Below are positions 40,091-49,282 of a stretch of 64,000 nucleotides of DNA, one piece after another; the first letter of the stretch is position 1; the number at the start of each line of letters is the position of its first letter. The stretch comes from Phocaeicola sartorii JCM 17136 = DSM 21941 (GTDB lineage: Bacteria > Bacteroidota > Bacteroidia > Bacteroidales > Bacteroidaceae). The notes under the pieces are model-generated. The model saw only the letters and a program-made list of their open reading frames with translations, was not told the DNA's origin and did not search any database. Location: positions 1 to 64,000 of the forward strand of contig NZ_BAKM01000028.1 in the NCBI RefSeq assembly GCF_000614185.1, written 5' to 3'. The position numbers and the translations under genes are program-made.

Positions 40091-40152
40091 AATGCCGGAA
40101 ACAACTAGATGTAATATCGGAAACAACTAGATGTAATATCGGAAACGACTAT
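40087..40152. repeat. Three tandem 22-bp repeats
   Basis: Three near-identical 22-bp units begin at 40087, 40109 and 40131 (each GATG...CGGAAACAACTA-like, with one to three differences), and a partial fourth at 40153. They start at the stop codon of the lipoprotein gene. There are no spacers, so it is not a CRISPR array. Confidence 0.8.
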
Positions 40153-40199
40153 ATGTAATACCGGTGGCAACAGCCTCTGTTGACCGTCCGGCGCCTGCT

Positions 40200-40280
40200 G
40201 GACGCATATCCATCAGGCACTGAACGCATGTCCATCAAGGGGCGGACGCATATCCATCAGCTGCCGGATATGCGTTTTTT
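40200..40280 (+). terminator. 22-bp-period repeats of a terminator arm, ending in a terminator
   Basis: GGACGCATATCCATCA occurs at 40200 and 40244, with a variant GAACGCATGTCCATCA at 40222, again at a 22-bp period. The last copy pairs with what follows: CGCATATCC (40247-40255) with GGATATGCG (40266-40274), then six T (40275-40280). This is a good terminator for the NVEAL/lipoprotein operon. Confidence 0.75.
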
Positions 40281-40305
40281 GTTCCCCGCAGGCTGTTGAG
40301 GCAAT

Positions 40306-40908
40306 CTATTCCCCGAACAATACCTTGTTCAGCCAACGGTTTACATACACATTGGCAAACGCACAACCGATACCGATAGCCGCTCCCGCCACCACATCGC
40401 TGGGATAGTGCACCCCTTGGTTCATCCGGGCAAAGCCTACCCCGCAAGCCCATACGGCCGAGGGGGCGATAACATACCACTTGGGATACGTGATGGAGAG
40501 CGAGGTGGCCAGAGAAAAAGCGGCTGCCGTGTGCCCCGAAGGAAACGACGGACTGTCTGCATCCGGTGCTCCGTAAGCATGAATCTTATCCGGATACTTT
40601 ACAAAAGGCCGCTCGCGCCCTATGATATGCTTGGCGGCGTATGTAATACCTACCGCCTCAATCACACTGGTTCCCAGGTAAACGGCATCCTTCAGCATCG
40701 GCCGGTCTTTCTTGATCAATGCATAGATCCCCATGGCAGTAGGAATGCCGACCGGCAAGATGATGCCGCTTTCGGACAGCCCCCGGCTGAGGCCGTGTAC
40801 ATGCCAGCTGTTGATTGTTTTTAAAGTGTTGATGTCTGCATTCTGTGCCGGAAGGGCAAGTGTAAAGCTTACTGTCAGAAAGAGGAGAATAATTTTTCGT
40901 ATATCCAT
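40306..40908 (-). CDS. PAP2 family phosphatase
   Basis: A 200-residue membrane phosphatase. A signal-like N terminus (KIILLFLTVSFTLALPAQ) is followed by the three phosphatase motifs: KHIIGRERPF (KxxxxxxRP), SFPSGHTAAAF (PSGH) and SVWACGVGFARMNQGVHYPSDV (SRxxxxxHxxxD, here ARMNQGVHYPSD). It probably dephosphorylates lipid phosphates such as undecaprenyl diphosphate or phosphatidate-type substrates. It is monocistronic, with a -7 box (minus TATCTTTG, 40939-40932). It is convergent with the lipoprotein gene. Confidence 0.9.
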   Translation of the reverse strand: MDIRKIILLFLTVSFTLALPAQNADINTLKTINSWHVHGLSRGLSESGIILPVGIPTAMGIYALIKKDRPMLKDAVYLGTSVIEAVGITYAAKHIIGRERPFVKYPDKIHAYGAPDADSPSFPSGHTAAAFSLATSLSITYPKWYVIAPSAVWACGVGFARMNQGVHYPSDVVAGAAIGIGCAFANVYVNRWLNKVLFGE

Positions 40909-40998
40909 GTCCGTTTGGTTTTTGTCCGGTACAAAGATAGGAAAATAATGTAATCCGCATTTACCCTTCCCCGGATTAAAGAATAATTTCCATAATTC

Positions 40999-41030
40999 CT
41001 TGTATTATCGCTAGAATTCCTTTACTTTTG
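40999..41030 (+). promoter_or_regulatory. Promoter of the fumarate reductase operon
   Basis: -33-like CTTG (40999-41002) and -7 TACTTTTG (41023-41030) are 20 bp apart, about 70 bp before the start of the cytochrome b subunit gene. Confidence 0.6.
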
Positions 41031-41099
41031 CATCGTGAAGACACAGCTTTTAACAGAATTTTTAGTTCTAACAATTAAATAATTTAAATTCAATCATTT

Positions 41100-41786
41100 A
41101 TGTGGTTAAGTAATTCATCTATTGGAAGGAAAGTGGTGATGAGTGTCACAGGTATCGCCCTTGTCCTGTTTCTGACGTTTCACATGGCGATGAACCTTGT
41201 TGCGCTCTTCTCGGAAGATGCTTACAACATGATTTGTGAATTCCTGGGAGCTAACTGGTACGCGTTGGTTGCAACAGCCGGACTGGGCGCTCTGTTCGTA
41301 ATCCACATCATCTACGCTTTCTGGTTGACCATGCAGAACCGTGCGGCTCGTGGTAGCGAACGCTATGCAGTGAATGTCAAACCTAAAACTGTGGAATGGG
41401 CATCTCAGAACATGCTTGTTCTGGGTATTGTTGTCATTGCCGGATTGGCTCTTCACTTTGCCAATTTCTGGTACAAAATGCAGTTTGCCGAAATCATCGG
41501 TGTGCATGATTTAGGCGCTTTCGGCCCTACAGACGGTGCCGCTTACATCCGTGAAACATTCGGATGCCCTGTATTTACAGTGCTTTACCTCATTTGGTTA
41601 GCAGCTTTGTGGTTCCACCTGACTCACGGATTCTGGAGTGCTTTGCAGACACTGGGCTGGAGCAACAAGGTTTGGTTCGAGCGTTGGAAGACTATCGGTA
41701 ACATCTACTCTACTGTAGTCGTTCTTGGCTTTGCGGCTGTAGTCGTTATCTTCTTCGTGAAATCACTGGCTTGTGGTGCTTGCTAA
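41100..41786 (+). CDS. frdC: Succinate dehydrogenase/fumarate reductase cytochrome b subunit
   Basis: A 228-residue membrane anchor with about five helices. It is the single-subunit dihaem type: SIGRKVVMSVTGIALVLFLTFHMAMN near the start, and haem-ligand histidines in FHMAMN, VIHIIYAF, LALHFANF and WFHLTHGFWSAL. It passes electrons from menaquinol to the flavoprotein/iron-sulfur subunits. In Bacteroides this enzyme runs as fumarate reductase, the last step of anaerobic succinate formation. It is the first gene of the frdCAB operon. Confidence 0.93.
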   Translation: MWLSNSSIGRKVVMSVTGIALVLFLTFHMAMNLVALFSEDAYNMICEFLGANWYALVATAGLGALFVIHIIYAFWLTMQNRAARGSERYAVNVKPKTVEWASQNMLVLGIVVIAGLALHFANFWYKMQFAEIIGVHDLGAFGPTDGAAYIRETFGCPVFTVLYLIWLAALWFHLTHGFWSALQTLGWSNKVWFERWKTIGNIYSTVVVLGFAAVVVIFFVKSLACGAC

Positions 41787-41814
41787 TCGTAAATTGTAAA
41801 TGATAAAATTGTAA

Positions 41815-43778
41815 ATGAATATGGCTACTATAGATTCTAAAATTCCTGAAGGCGCTTTAGCCGAGAAATGGACCAATTATAAAGCTCATCAAAAATTGGT
41901 AAACCCTGCCAACAAACGTCGTCTGGACATCATTGTGGTAGGTACCGGTCTGGCAGGCGCTTCGGCTGCCGCTTCACTGGGTGCTCTGGGTTTCAAGGTG
42001 TTAAACTTCTGTATCCAGGACTCTCCTCGTCGTGCACACTCTATTGCTGCACAGGGAGGTATCAATGCTGCTAAGAATTATCAAAACGATGGTGACTCTG
42101 TTTACCGTCTTTTCTACGATACAATCAAAGGGGGTGACTACCGTGCACGCGAAGCCAACGTTTACCGTCTGGCCGAAGTGTCCAACGCTATCATCGACCA
42201 GTGCGTGGCTCAAGGTGTTCCTTTCGCCCGCGAATACGGTGGCTTGCTGGACAACCGTTCATTCGGTGGCGCTCAGGTATCACGTACATTCTATGCCCGC
42301 GGTCAAACCGGACAGCAGTTGCTGCTGGGTGCTTATTCTGCATTGAGCCGCGAAGTGCAGCGTGGTAACGTGAAATTGTACACTCGTTATGAAATGCTGG
42401 ACGTTGTGCTGATCAAGGATAACGAAGGTGTGGAACGCGCCCGTGGTATCATCGCCCGTAACTTGGTAACCGGTAAGATTGAACGTTTTGCCGCTCATGC
42501 GGTAGTGATCGGTACCGGTGGTTATGGTAACACTTACTTCTTGTCTACCAACGCGATGGCGTCAAATGGTTCGGCTGCCATGCAGATCTACCGCAAAGGT
42601 GCATACTTTGCTAATCCCTGCTTCGCACAGATCCACCCCACATGTATTCCTGTACACGGTGACAAGCAGTCCAAATTGACTTTGATGTCCGAGTCATTGC
42701 GTAATGACGGACGTATCTGGGTTCCCAAGAAGCTGGAAGATGCCAAGGCATTGCAGGCCGGAACCAAGAAGCCGACCGATATTCCTGACGCCGACCGCGA
42801 CTTCTACTTGGAACGCCGCTATCCGGCATTCGGTAACCTGGTTCCCCGTGACGTTGCTTCACGTGCTGCCAAAGAACGTTGCGACGCCGGTTTCGGTGTG
42901 AACAACACTGGTCTGGCCGTATTCCTTGACTTTAAATACGCTATCGACCGTCTGGGTGAGGACGTGGTTCGTGCCCGTTACGGTAACTTGTTCGATATGT
43001 ACGAAGAAATCACTGACGAGAACCCGTACAAGACTCCGATGATGATCTTCCGGCTATCCACTACACCATGGGTGGTATCTGGGTTGACTACGAATTGATG
43101 ACTTCTATCAAGGGTCTGTATGCTATCGGTGAAGCCAACTTCTCCGACCATGGTGCCAACCGTCTGGGTGCGTCTGCATTGATGCAGGGATTGGCCGACG
43201 GTTACTTCGTATTGCCTTATACCATCCAGAACTATCTGGCCGACCAGATCCAGGTTCCGCGTTTCTCAACAGACCTGCCTGAATTTGCTGCTGCTGAAAA
43301 GGCTGTGAATGATAAGATTCAGAAGTTGATGAACATTAAGGGTCATCGTTCTGTAGATTCTATCCACAAGGAATTAGGTCACATCATGTGGGACTTCGTA
43401 GGTATGGGACGTACCAAGGAATCCTTGACCAAGGCACTGGCTCAGCTGAAAGAAGTAAGAAAGACCTTCTGGAGCGACCTTCGCATTCCGGGTGAAGCGA
43501 ATGAATTGAATGTAGAACTTGAAAAAGCAATCCGTTTGGCCGACTTCATTGAAATCGGTGAATTGATGGCTTACGATGCTTTGAACCGTGAAGAATCTTG
43601 TGGTGGTCACTTCCGTGAAGAACATCAGACACCGGAAGGTGAAGCGCTTCGTCACGATGACAAGTTCTCGTATGTAGCTTGTTGGAAGTACACCGGCGAA
43701 GGAAAAGAACCTGAGTTGATTAAAGAAGATCTGAACTATGAGTTCACCAAGGTTCAAACCCGTAACTATAAGTCTTAA
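41815..43778 (+). CDS. frdA: Fumarate reductase/succinate dehydrogenase flavoprotein subunit (frameshifted here)
   Basis: The FAD-binding loop is [16 protein letters not shown]. The histidine that covalently holds FAD lies in [15 protein letters not shown]. Active-site residues are in the segments around HPTCIP and [15 protein letters not shown]. The frame breaks near 43050, where [11 protein letters not shown] should read [19 protein letters not shown]; one C is missing from TTCCGGC. The joined length is about 654 residues. The start could be the ATG at 41815 or the one at 41821. It catalyses fumarate reduction with FrdB and FrdC. Confidence 0.95.
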
Positions 43779-43798
43779 TTATTAATTGTATAGAAATC

Positions 43799-44554
43799 AT
43801 GGATAAAAATATAAGTTTCACACTGAAAGTTTGGCGTCAGAAAGGTCCTAAGGACAAAGGACATTTTGATACCTTCCAAATGAAAGATATTCCGGGTGAT
43901 ACCTCATTCCTGGAAATGATGGATATCTTGAACGAGCAGCTTATCAATGAAGGTAAAGAACCTATCGTATTCGATCACGACTGTCGCGAGGGTATCTGCG
44001 GTATGTGCTCTATGTACATCAACGGTCATCCTCACGGACCTGCTACAGGTGCTACTACCTGCCAGATTTATATGCGTCGTTTCAAAGATGGTGATACCAT
44101 TACTGTTGAGCCTTGGCGTTCGGCCGGTTTCCCGGTCATCCGCGACCTGATGGTAGACCGTGGCGCTTACGACAAGATTATGCAGGCCGGTGGTTATGTG
44201 TCAATCAATACCGGTGGTATTCCTGACGCGAACGCAATTCCTATTCCCAAACCTGTTGCCGATGAGGCTATGGATGCGGCTGCATGTATCGGTTGTGGTG
44301 CTTGTGTGGCTGCATGTAAGAATGGTTCTGCCATGTTGTTCGTTTCTGCAAAGGTCAGCCAGCTGGCACTGTTGCCTCAAGGCAAGGTGGAAGCTGCCCG
44401 CCGTGCGAAAGCCATGTTGAGCAAGATGGACGAACTGGGCTTTGGTAACTGTACAAACACTCGTGCTTGTGAGGCGGAATGTCCGAAGTTGGTTTCTATC
44501 AGCAACATCGCTCGTTTGAACCGTGAATTTATTGCTGCGAAGCTGAAAGACTAA
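43799..44554 (+). CDS. frdB: Fumarate reductase/succinate dehydrogenase iron-sulfur subunit
   Basis: A 251-residue protein. The [2Fe-2S] ferredoxin site is [17 protein letters not shown] with a further Cys in [19 protein letters not shown] motif and a second cluster with [10 protein letters not shown] supply the [4Fe-4S] and [3Fe-4S] centres. It links the FrdC haems to FrdA. It ends the operon, 27 bp before a strong terminator. Confidence 0.95.
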   Translation: MDKNISFTLKVWRQKGPKDKGHFDTFQMKDIPGDTSFLEMMDILNEQLINEGKEPIVFDHDCREGICGMCSMYINGHPHGPATGATTCQIYMRRFKDGDTITVEPWRSAGFPVIRDLMVDRGAYDKIMQAGGYVSINTGGIPDANAIPIPKPVADEAMDAAACIGCGACVAACKNGSAMLFVSAKVSQLALLPQGKVEAARRAKAMLSKMDELGFGNCTNTRACEAECPKLVSISNIARLNREFIAAKLKD

Positions 44555-44580
44555 TCACGGTTAGTTTTACTTGATATTTG

Positions 44581-44615
44581 AGAGTGCCCTGCCTGCTGGC
44601 GGGGCACTCTTTTTA
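44581..44615 (+). terminator. Terminator of the fumarate reductase operon
   Basis: AGAGTGCCC (44581-44589) pairs with GGGCACTCT (44602-44610), followed by a T run. Confidence 0.9.
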
Positions 44616-44854
44616 TTGACATGTCCTGGGTAAAGAGTCATTTCTTTTTGCTCTTATTTTCCAACGGGAAAGAAATGAGCGGCTCTATTATATTGGCAGG
44701 GTCATGTTTCATATTCCTTTTTTAATCCTGCTTTTTCAATCTAATTGTAATCTTGTGTGCGAAAACGGACGTGTTTGTGAAATAATACTAAATAAAAAGC
44801 GAAATTGAATCAAATAGTTGGAGAGAATGGGTGTAAGTTGTACATTTGTCATGT

Positions 44855-44924
44855 GATTTTTTTCATAGTATTAGATTTAAGGTTAACAAAGGTTGGAGCA
44901 AGGCGTTGCTCCTTTTTCTTTTTT
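44855..44924 (+). ncRNA. Candidate small RNA of about 65-70 nt
   Basis: A -33-like GTTG (44817-44820) and a perfect -7 TACATTTG (44841-44848) are 20 bp apart. A Rho-independent terminator follows only about 50 bp later: GGAGCAA (44895-44901), GGCG loop, TTGCTCC (44906-44912) and a long T-rich tail. No reading frame of note lies between. The transcript would start near 44855. The upstream frd operon already has its own terminator at 44581-44615, so this second terminator needs a separate transcript. The family, if any, is not recognised. Confidence 0.5.
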
Positions 44925-45016
44925 AAGCCCCTTGTTTTTCTTGTTCTTGTGCTCCCCTTCAGGCTGCCGCTCTTTTTAAATATGCTATATCTTGTTTCTA
45001 TTCATTGATTTTTTCC

Positions 45017-45024
45017 TATCTTTG
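45017..45024 (+). promoter_or_regulatory. -7 box of the alpha-L-fucosidase gene
   Basis: TATCTTTG matches TAnnTTTG, 27 bp before the start at 45051. A weak -33-like CTTG is at 44991-44994. Confidence 0.6.
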
Positions 45025-45050
45025 CGATGATATAACTAACTTATAACCTA

Positions 45051-46933
45051 ATGAAAAGACACACTAACCTTTTATGTTTGGGAGCTGCCGTGGCATTGCT
45101 GAATGCTTGCGCTCCGTCAGTGAATGCTCCGGAACCGGTTTTCCCTGTTCCAGAAAAGAAACAAGTGGAATGGCAGAAGATGGAGACATACGCTTTCGTA
45201 CATTTCGGACTGAACACTTTTAATGACCGTGAGTGGGGTTACGGTGATTCTGATCCCGCAACTTTTAATCCTGCCAAGCTGGACTGCGAGCAATGGGTGA
45301 AAACTTTTGTGGCGGCGGGCATGAAGGGGGTTATTCTGACGGCAAAGCACCATGACGGCTTCTGCCTGTGGCCTACGGGACTGACTGAATATTGTATCCG
45401 AAACACACCTTACAAAGATGGAAAAGGAGATATCGTACGTGATCTTTCCGAAGCATGCAAGAAGTATGGTATAAAGTTCGCTGTTTATCTTTCGCCTTGG
45501 GACCGGCATCAGGCCAACTATGGATCGCCGGAATACGTGGAATACTTCCATAAGCAACTGCACGAACTGATGACCAATTACGGTGAGGTCTTTGAGGTGT
45601 GGTTTGACGGCGCCAACGGAGGCGACGGCTGGTACGGAGGAGCGAAAGAGAGCCGTACGATTGACCGTAAAACGTATTACGATTATCCCCGTATTTATGA
45701 GATGCTGGCCGAACTCCAGCCACAGGCCGTTATCTTTTCGGATGGAGCCCGGGATGCCGCTGGGTAGGCAATGAAAGCGGCTTTGCCGGAGCCACGAACT
45801 GGTCGTTCCTGCGTGCCGGAGAAGTGTATCCGGGTTATCCTAAATACAGGGAACTGCAATACGGACATGCCGACGGAAATCAGTGGACGGCTGCCGAGTG
45901 TGATGTTTCCATGCGTCCGGGCTGGTTCTATCATCCCGAGGAGGACGACAAGGTGAAGACTGTAGAGCAGCTGACCGACCTTTACTATCGCAGTGTGGGG
46001 CATAACGCGACTTTGCTGCTCAATTTCCCCGTAGACCGGTATGGATTGATTCATCCGGTGGATTCGGCGAATGCGGTCAATTTTTATAAGAATGTGCAGA
46101 AGCAGCTGGCGGACAATTTGCTGAAGGGTGTTCTTCCGAAAGTTTCCAACGAACGGGGTGGAAAGTACACGGCAAAGGCTGTGACGGACGGAGACTATGA
46201 TACTTATTGGGCTACGGAGGACAGCGTTACATCGGCTGTCATCGAGTTTGAATGGCCGGCTCCGCAAAAGGTGAACCGTATGTTGTTGCAAGAATACATT
46301 CCGTTGGGACAGCGTGTGCAATCCTTTGTGGTGGAATACAATAAGGATGGGGAGTGGCTGCCCGTAAAACTGAACGAAGAGACCACCACCATCGGTTATA
46401 AACGTTTGCTTCGTTTTGAGACAGTGACCACAGATAAGCTCCGCATCAACTTTACAGAGTCGCGCGGATGCTTGTGCATCAATAACATAGAGGCTTATTA
46501 TGCTGGAGAGACCCATGACGTGTTCACTGCCAAGGCGGAGGAACTGAGAACGTATCCGTTCACCTTGCCGCAGGTAGATGAGGCTGAGGCCGGAAAATGT
46601 GCGGACAAGGATGCCGCCACCACTTGCTTTGTAGATGGCAATACGCTTTTGATTGATTTGGGTAAGGAGCAGACTGTTTCCTCATTCCATTACCTGCCCG
46701 ACCAGAGCGAGTATAACAAGGGGCTGATAGCTGCCTATGAGATTTCGGTCGGCACGGAAGCCGGTGCGGTGAATCAGGTGGTGAGCAGCGGAGAATTCTC
46801 GAATATCAAGAACAATCCGATTCTTCAATCGGTTTATTTCACTCCGGTAACAGCCCGGTATGTGTTGTTGAAAGCTGTGAGAATGGTGGAAAACGACGGG
46901 CCGATGGGCTTTGCCGAATTAGGAATACAATAA
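45051..46933 (+). CDS. Alpha-L-fucosidase, GH29, with F5/8-type C-terminal domain (frameshifted here)
   Basis: A lipoprotein signal (LLNAC) leads into a GH29 barrel. GVILTAKHHDGFCLWPT is the family signature, and the catalytic nucleophile Asp lies in FEVWFDGANGG. The C-terminal third resembles a discoidin-like F5/8-type carbohydrate-binding domain (TVSSFHYLPDQ and following). The frame breaks near 45747: SDGARDAAG stop should read SDGGPGCRWVGNESGFAG, fixed by one G in GGAGCCC. The joined length is about 627 residues. It removes terminal fucose from host or plant glycans at the periplasm or cell surface. It is convergent with a SusC/SusD operon. Confidence 0.9.
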
Positions 46934-47010
46934 TCTGGCGATAAAGAGAGAATGTAGAAACTAAGATGAGCACGCTGGATACTTGCAGTTTGTGACTGGT
47001 AAATAAAAAT

Positions 47011-47052
47011 AAAAGAGCCGTATCATTACTCAACGTTGATGCGGCTCTTTTT
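47011..47052 (+). terminator. Terminator of the fucosidase gene
   Basis: AAAAGAGCCG pairs with CGGCTCTTTT, with inner ATCA/TGAT pairing. A second large hairpin follows at 47063-47120 (AGGATGTCAAG against CTTGACATCCT), with a T run on the plus strand at 47122-47128, just past the end of the convergent gene. Confidence 0.8.
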
Positions 47053-47139
47053 AGCTTCTTAAAGGATGTCAAGTCTCGGATTAAAAGTCCTTTTTCTCTG
47101 TAGCAGAGTCTTGACATCCTCTTTTTTTATGCTCTTTCT

Positions 47140-47613
47140 TTATTTAATGACTACTTTAAAAAGCATCATTCCGAAATTACCACTGATGGTATAACCCGAT
47201 GGAACGCTTTTTATAATTACCGGTAAGGCGTATGTACCTTGTTTTAATCCGGTGGTATTGATCACTAATTCTGTTTCTGCCAGCTGGGTTTGCTTAAGGA
47301 TTGTCATCGTTGTGGGAAGAGTATAGCATGAAGAGGGCAATAAGGTGCTTGTTCCTACTTTGCTTTCATCAATGTCCAGTCCCACCACAATGTCTTCATG
47401 CTGGTTTCTCCAATCGGCGATGGTGTAATTGACATACAGTTTGAACCGTACTTCCTTGCCGGCTGTGACGGTGCTGCTTGTCGTATGCTTGGTATAGGGC
47501 AGCTCAATAACGGGCTTGGCGTCTTCCCAGTCAACCAGATAATCATCCTTTAGACACGAGCTCATGGTCAGTGCTATGAACATAACTAGTAATAAATATG
47601 CTTTTGTTCTCAT
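47140..47613 (-). CDS. DUF1735-type lipoprotein of the SusC/D operon
   Basis: About 157 residues from MRTKAYLLLVMF (47613); upstream in-frame residues are not needed. The lipobox is MSSC. The rest is a single beta-sandwich domain (VTAGKEVRFKLYVNYT...LKQGTYALPVIIKS) like the DUF1735/BT_3987 N-terminal domain. Such domains accompany SusD proteins and probably bind glycans at the surface. It is the third gene of the operon, overlapping the usual short gap after the SusD homologue. Confidence 0.75.
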   Translation of the reverse strand: MRTKAYLLLVMFIALTMSSCLKDDYLVDWEDAKPVIELPYTKHTTSSTVTAGKEVRFKLYVNYTIADWRNQHEDIVVGLDIDESKVGTSTLLPSSCYTLPTTMTILKQTQLAETELVINTTGLKQGTYALPVIIKSVPSGYTISGNFGMMLFKVVIK

Positions 47614-47635
47614 AATGTCCTTCTGTTTTTGTTTA

Positions 47636-49270
47636 TTATAAATAGTCACTTACTGTTTCTCTTTCTTCATTCTTCTGATCCCAGAATATCAATGACTCAT
47701 AAATATCTATTTCTTTGAAATTATTAGGATTCAGATTCCTTTCTGTATTTGGGTATGGAAAGCGTATAATCAGTTTCTGACCTTTAGCCTGGCTATGAGA
47801 AACCTTTAATACCGGATAGTCTGTTCTTCTTTGTTCAGACCAGGCTTCCAACGGGTCAATCATGAACAGACTGATCCATTTCTGTGTCTGGATGGCGCAT
47901 AACTTTTCTTCTGTAGTAGCCATCAAATCCCAGTTGACAGCTTTATTCTCTTGTGTCAGGAACTGCATGGCAGCTTCTTCTACAGAACCGCTGATCGGAG
48001 CTCTGACACCTGCCAGCGGATAGCCGTCATCTTTCAAGGCGCGTTCATACATCTTCATGGCAGCGGTCACAGCTTTCTCATAGTAATCCTTGGCTTTGGC
48101 GTCTCCACCGTCAATCATACCCCGTAAGGCAGCTTCTGCCAGGTAGAAACCTGCCAGTGAGCCCGACATGATATAAATGTCTTCTTGCGGGCCATCCACT
48201 TTGGAAGATGACTTGGCCAATATTCCAAGTCCGATTTTGGATGCGTTCGGACCGTCGGCGGGGAACAGTTGTCCATAAGGAACGCCAATGTAATATTCTT
48301 TATCCAAACCGTGTTTCTTGTAATCGGTTCTTCCGTTTTTGTCATCGGCCAAAGAGGTGCGCGGATCTATATAGACACGCAGACGCGGATCATTATTGTC
48401 GCGTAGCGCATCCACCAGTTGCGAGGTGGGTACTACTTGTTTGTGATAAGTAGATTCATAATCAAGGTAAGTCCATCCCCAGTATTCGTAAACATGGTTC
48501 ATTTTGTCGTCCGCTTTGTAATAGCCCGGATTGCCTTTGATGATTTCATTCAAATCGAGCCCTTTGTCCTGGATGGAAGCTACTTGTGCCGATACGTCTT
48601 GAACATTGGATATTCTCATCAACAAACTTAGTTTGATGGAATAAGCGTACCGCCTCCATTGCTTCAAGTCGCCTTTACAGAAAATATCAGCTTTCTTTAA
48701 TGTACCGACGCTGTAGGTGGGGTTGGCTATGGCTTCGTCCAGTTTGGCGATGGCTTTATCGATATCCTGTATCAAGTTGGCATAGATGTCTTCTCCTTTA
48801 TCATATTTAGGAGCCAGATAATCATTGCCCAGGGCTGCCTCTGTATAGGGGACATCTCCGAATATGTCTACCAGCTCCCGGAAATTGATGACGGTCAGTA
48901 CGCCGGCAATGCCTTCATATCCGGCATCTTCTTCTTCTACCGCTTTGGCGGTAATACTCCTCAGGTTCATGATACGGGCATAGCGCGAACTCCAGTAGGA
49001 GTCTGAGTTCTGGGGAGCCAGCAAGCCTGTAAGGAAAACGTAAGTACCGGAAACTGTGCCCGACTTGGTAAGGTGCTGGCACATGTTCTGCAGACCATGA
49101 TAGGTGGTTCTGTCCGCATTCATGTCATTTTCTACAAAAGAAAGCAACAAGTCCTTGGTGACGGTCTCTTCCAATGCATAGTTGGGATTATGGTTCACGT
49201 CCAACCAGTCTGTACAGCTACAGCATAATAATCCACCTATTATCAAGGTATATAATGATTTTCTTCTCAT
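47636..49270 (-). CDS. SusD/RagB-family (SusD-like_2) nutrient-binding lipoprotein
   Basis: A 544-residue lipoprotein (LLCCSC). The start DWLDVNHNPNYALE, TVINFRELVDIFGDVPYTEA and KADIFCKGDLKQWRRYAYSIKLSLLMRI are typical of the SusD-like_2 branch: TPR-rich, capping the SusC transporter on the cell surface. The ligand cannot be read from sequence. It lies 12 bp downstream of the SusC homologue. Confidence 0.9.
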   Translation of the reverse strand: MRRKSLYTLIIGGLLCCSCTDWLDVNHNPNYALEETVTKDLLLSFVENDMNADRTTYHGLQNMCQHLTKSGTVSGTYVFLTGLLAPQNSDSYWSSRYARIMNLRSITAKAVEEEDAGYEGIAGVLTVINFRELVDIFGDVPYTEAALGNDYLAPKYDKGEDIYANLIQDIDKAIAKLDEAIANPTYSVGTLKKADIFCKGDLKQWRRYAYSIKLSLLMRISNVQDVSAQVASIQDKGLDLNEIIKGNPGYYKADDKMNHVYEYWGWTYLDYESTYHKQVVPTSQLVDALRDNNDPRLRVYIDPRTSLADDKNGRTDYKKHGLDKEYYIGVPYGQLFPADGPNASKIGLGILAKSSSKVDGPQEDIYIMSGSLAGFYLAEAALRGMIDGGDAKAKDYYEKAVTAAMKMYERALKDDGYPLAGVRAPISGSVEEAAMQFLTQENKAVNWDLMATTEEKLCAIQTQKWISLFMIDPLEAWSEQRRTDYPVLKVSHSQAKGQKLIIRFPYPNTERNLNPNNFKEIDIYESLIFWDQKNEERETVSDYL

Positions 49271-49282
49271 AGTTTTCTGTAT

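Larger units (their letters stand above)
44555..45050. other. Gap between the frd operon and the fucosidase gene
   Basis: About 495 bases without a protein gene. It contains the frd terminator, a promoter-terminator pair that suggests a small RNA (44817-44924), and the fucosidase promoter near 45017. Confidence 0.6.

Noticed and set aside
40087-40260. Possible CRISPR array
   Set aside because: Repeats of 22 bp are directly abutting with no unique spacers and no cas genes nearby; it is a tandem repeat.
44805-45008. 67-residue open frame upstream of the fucosidase
   Set aside because: It runs across a strong terminator hairpin and has no recognisable content.
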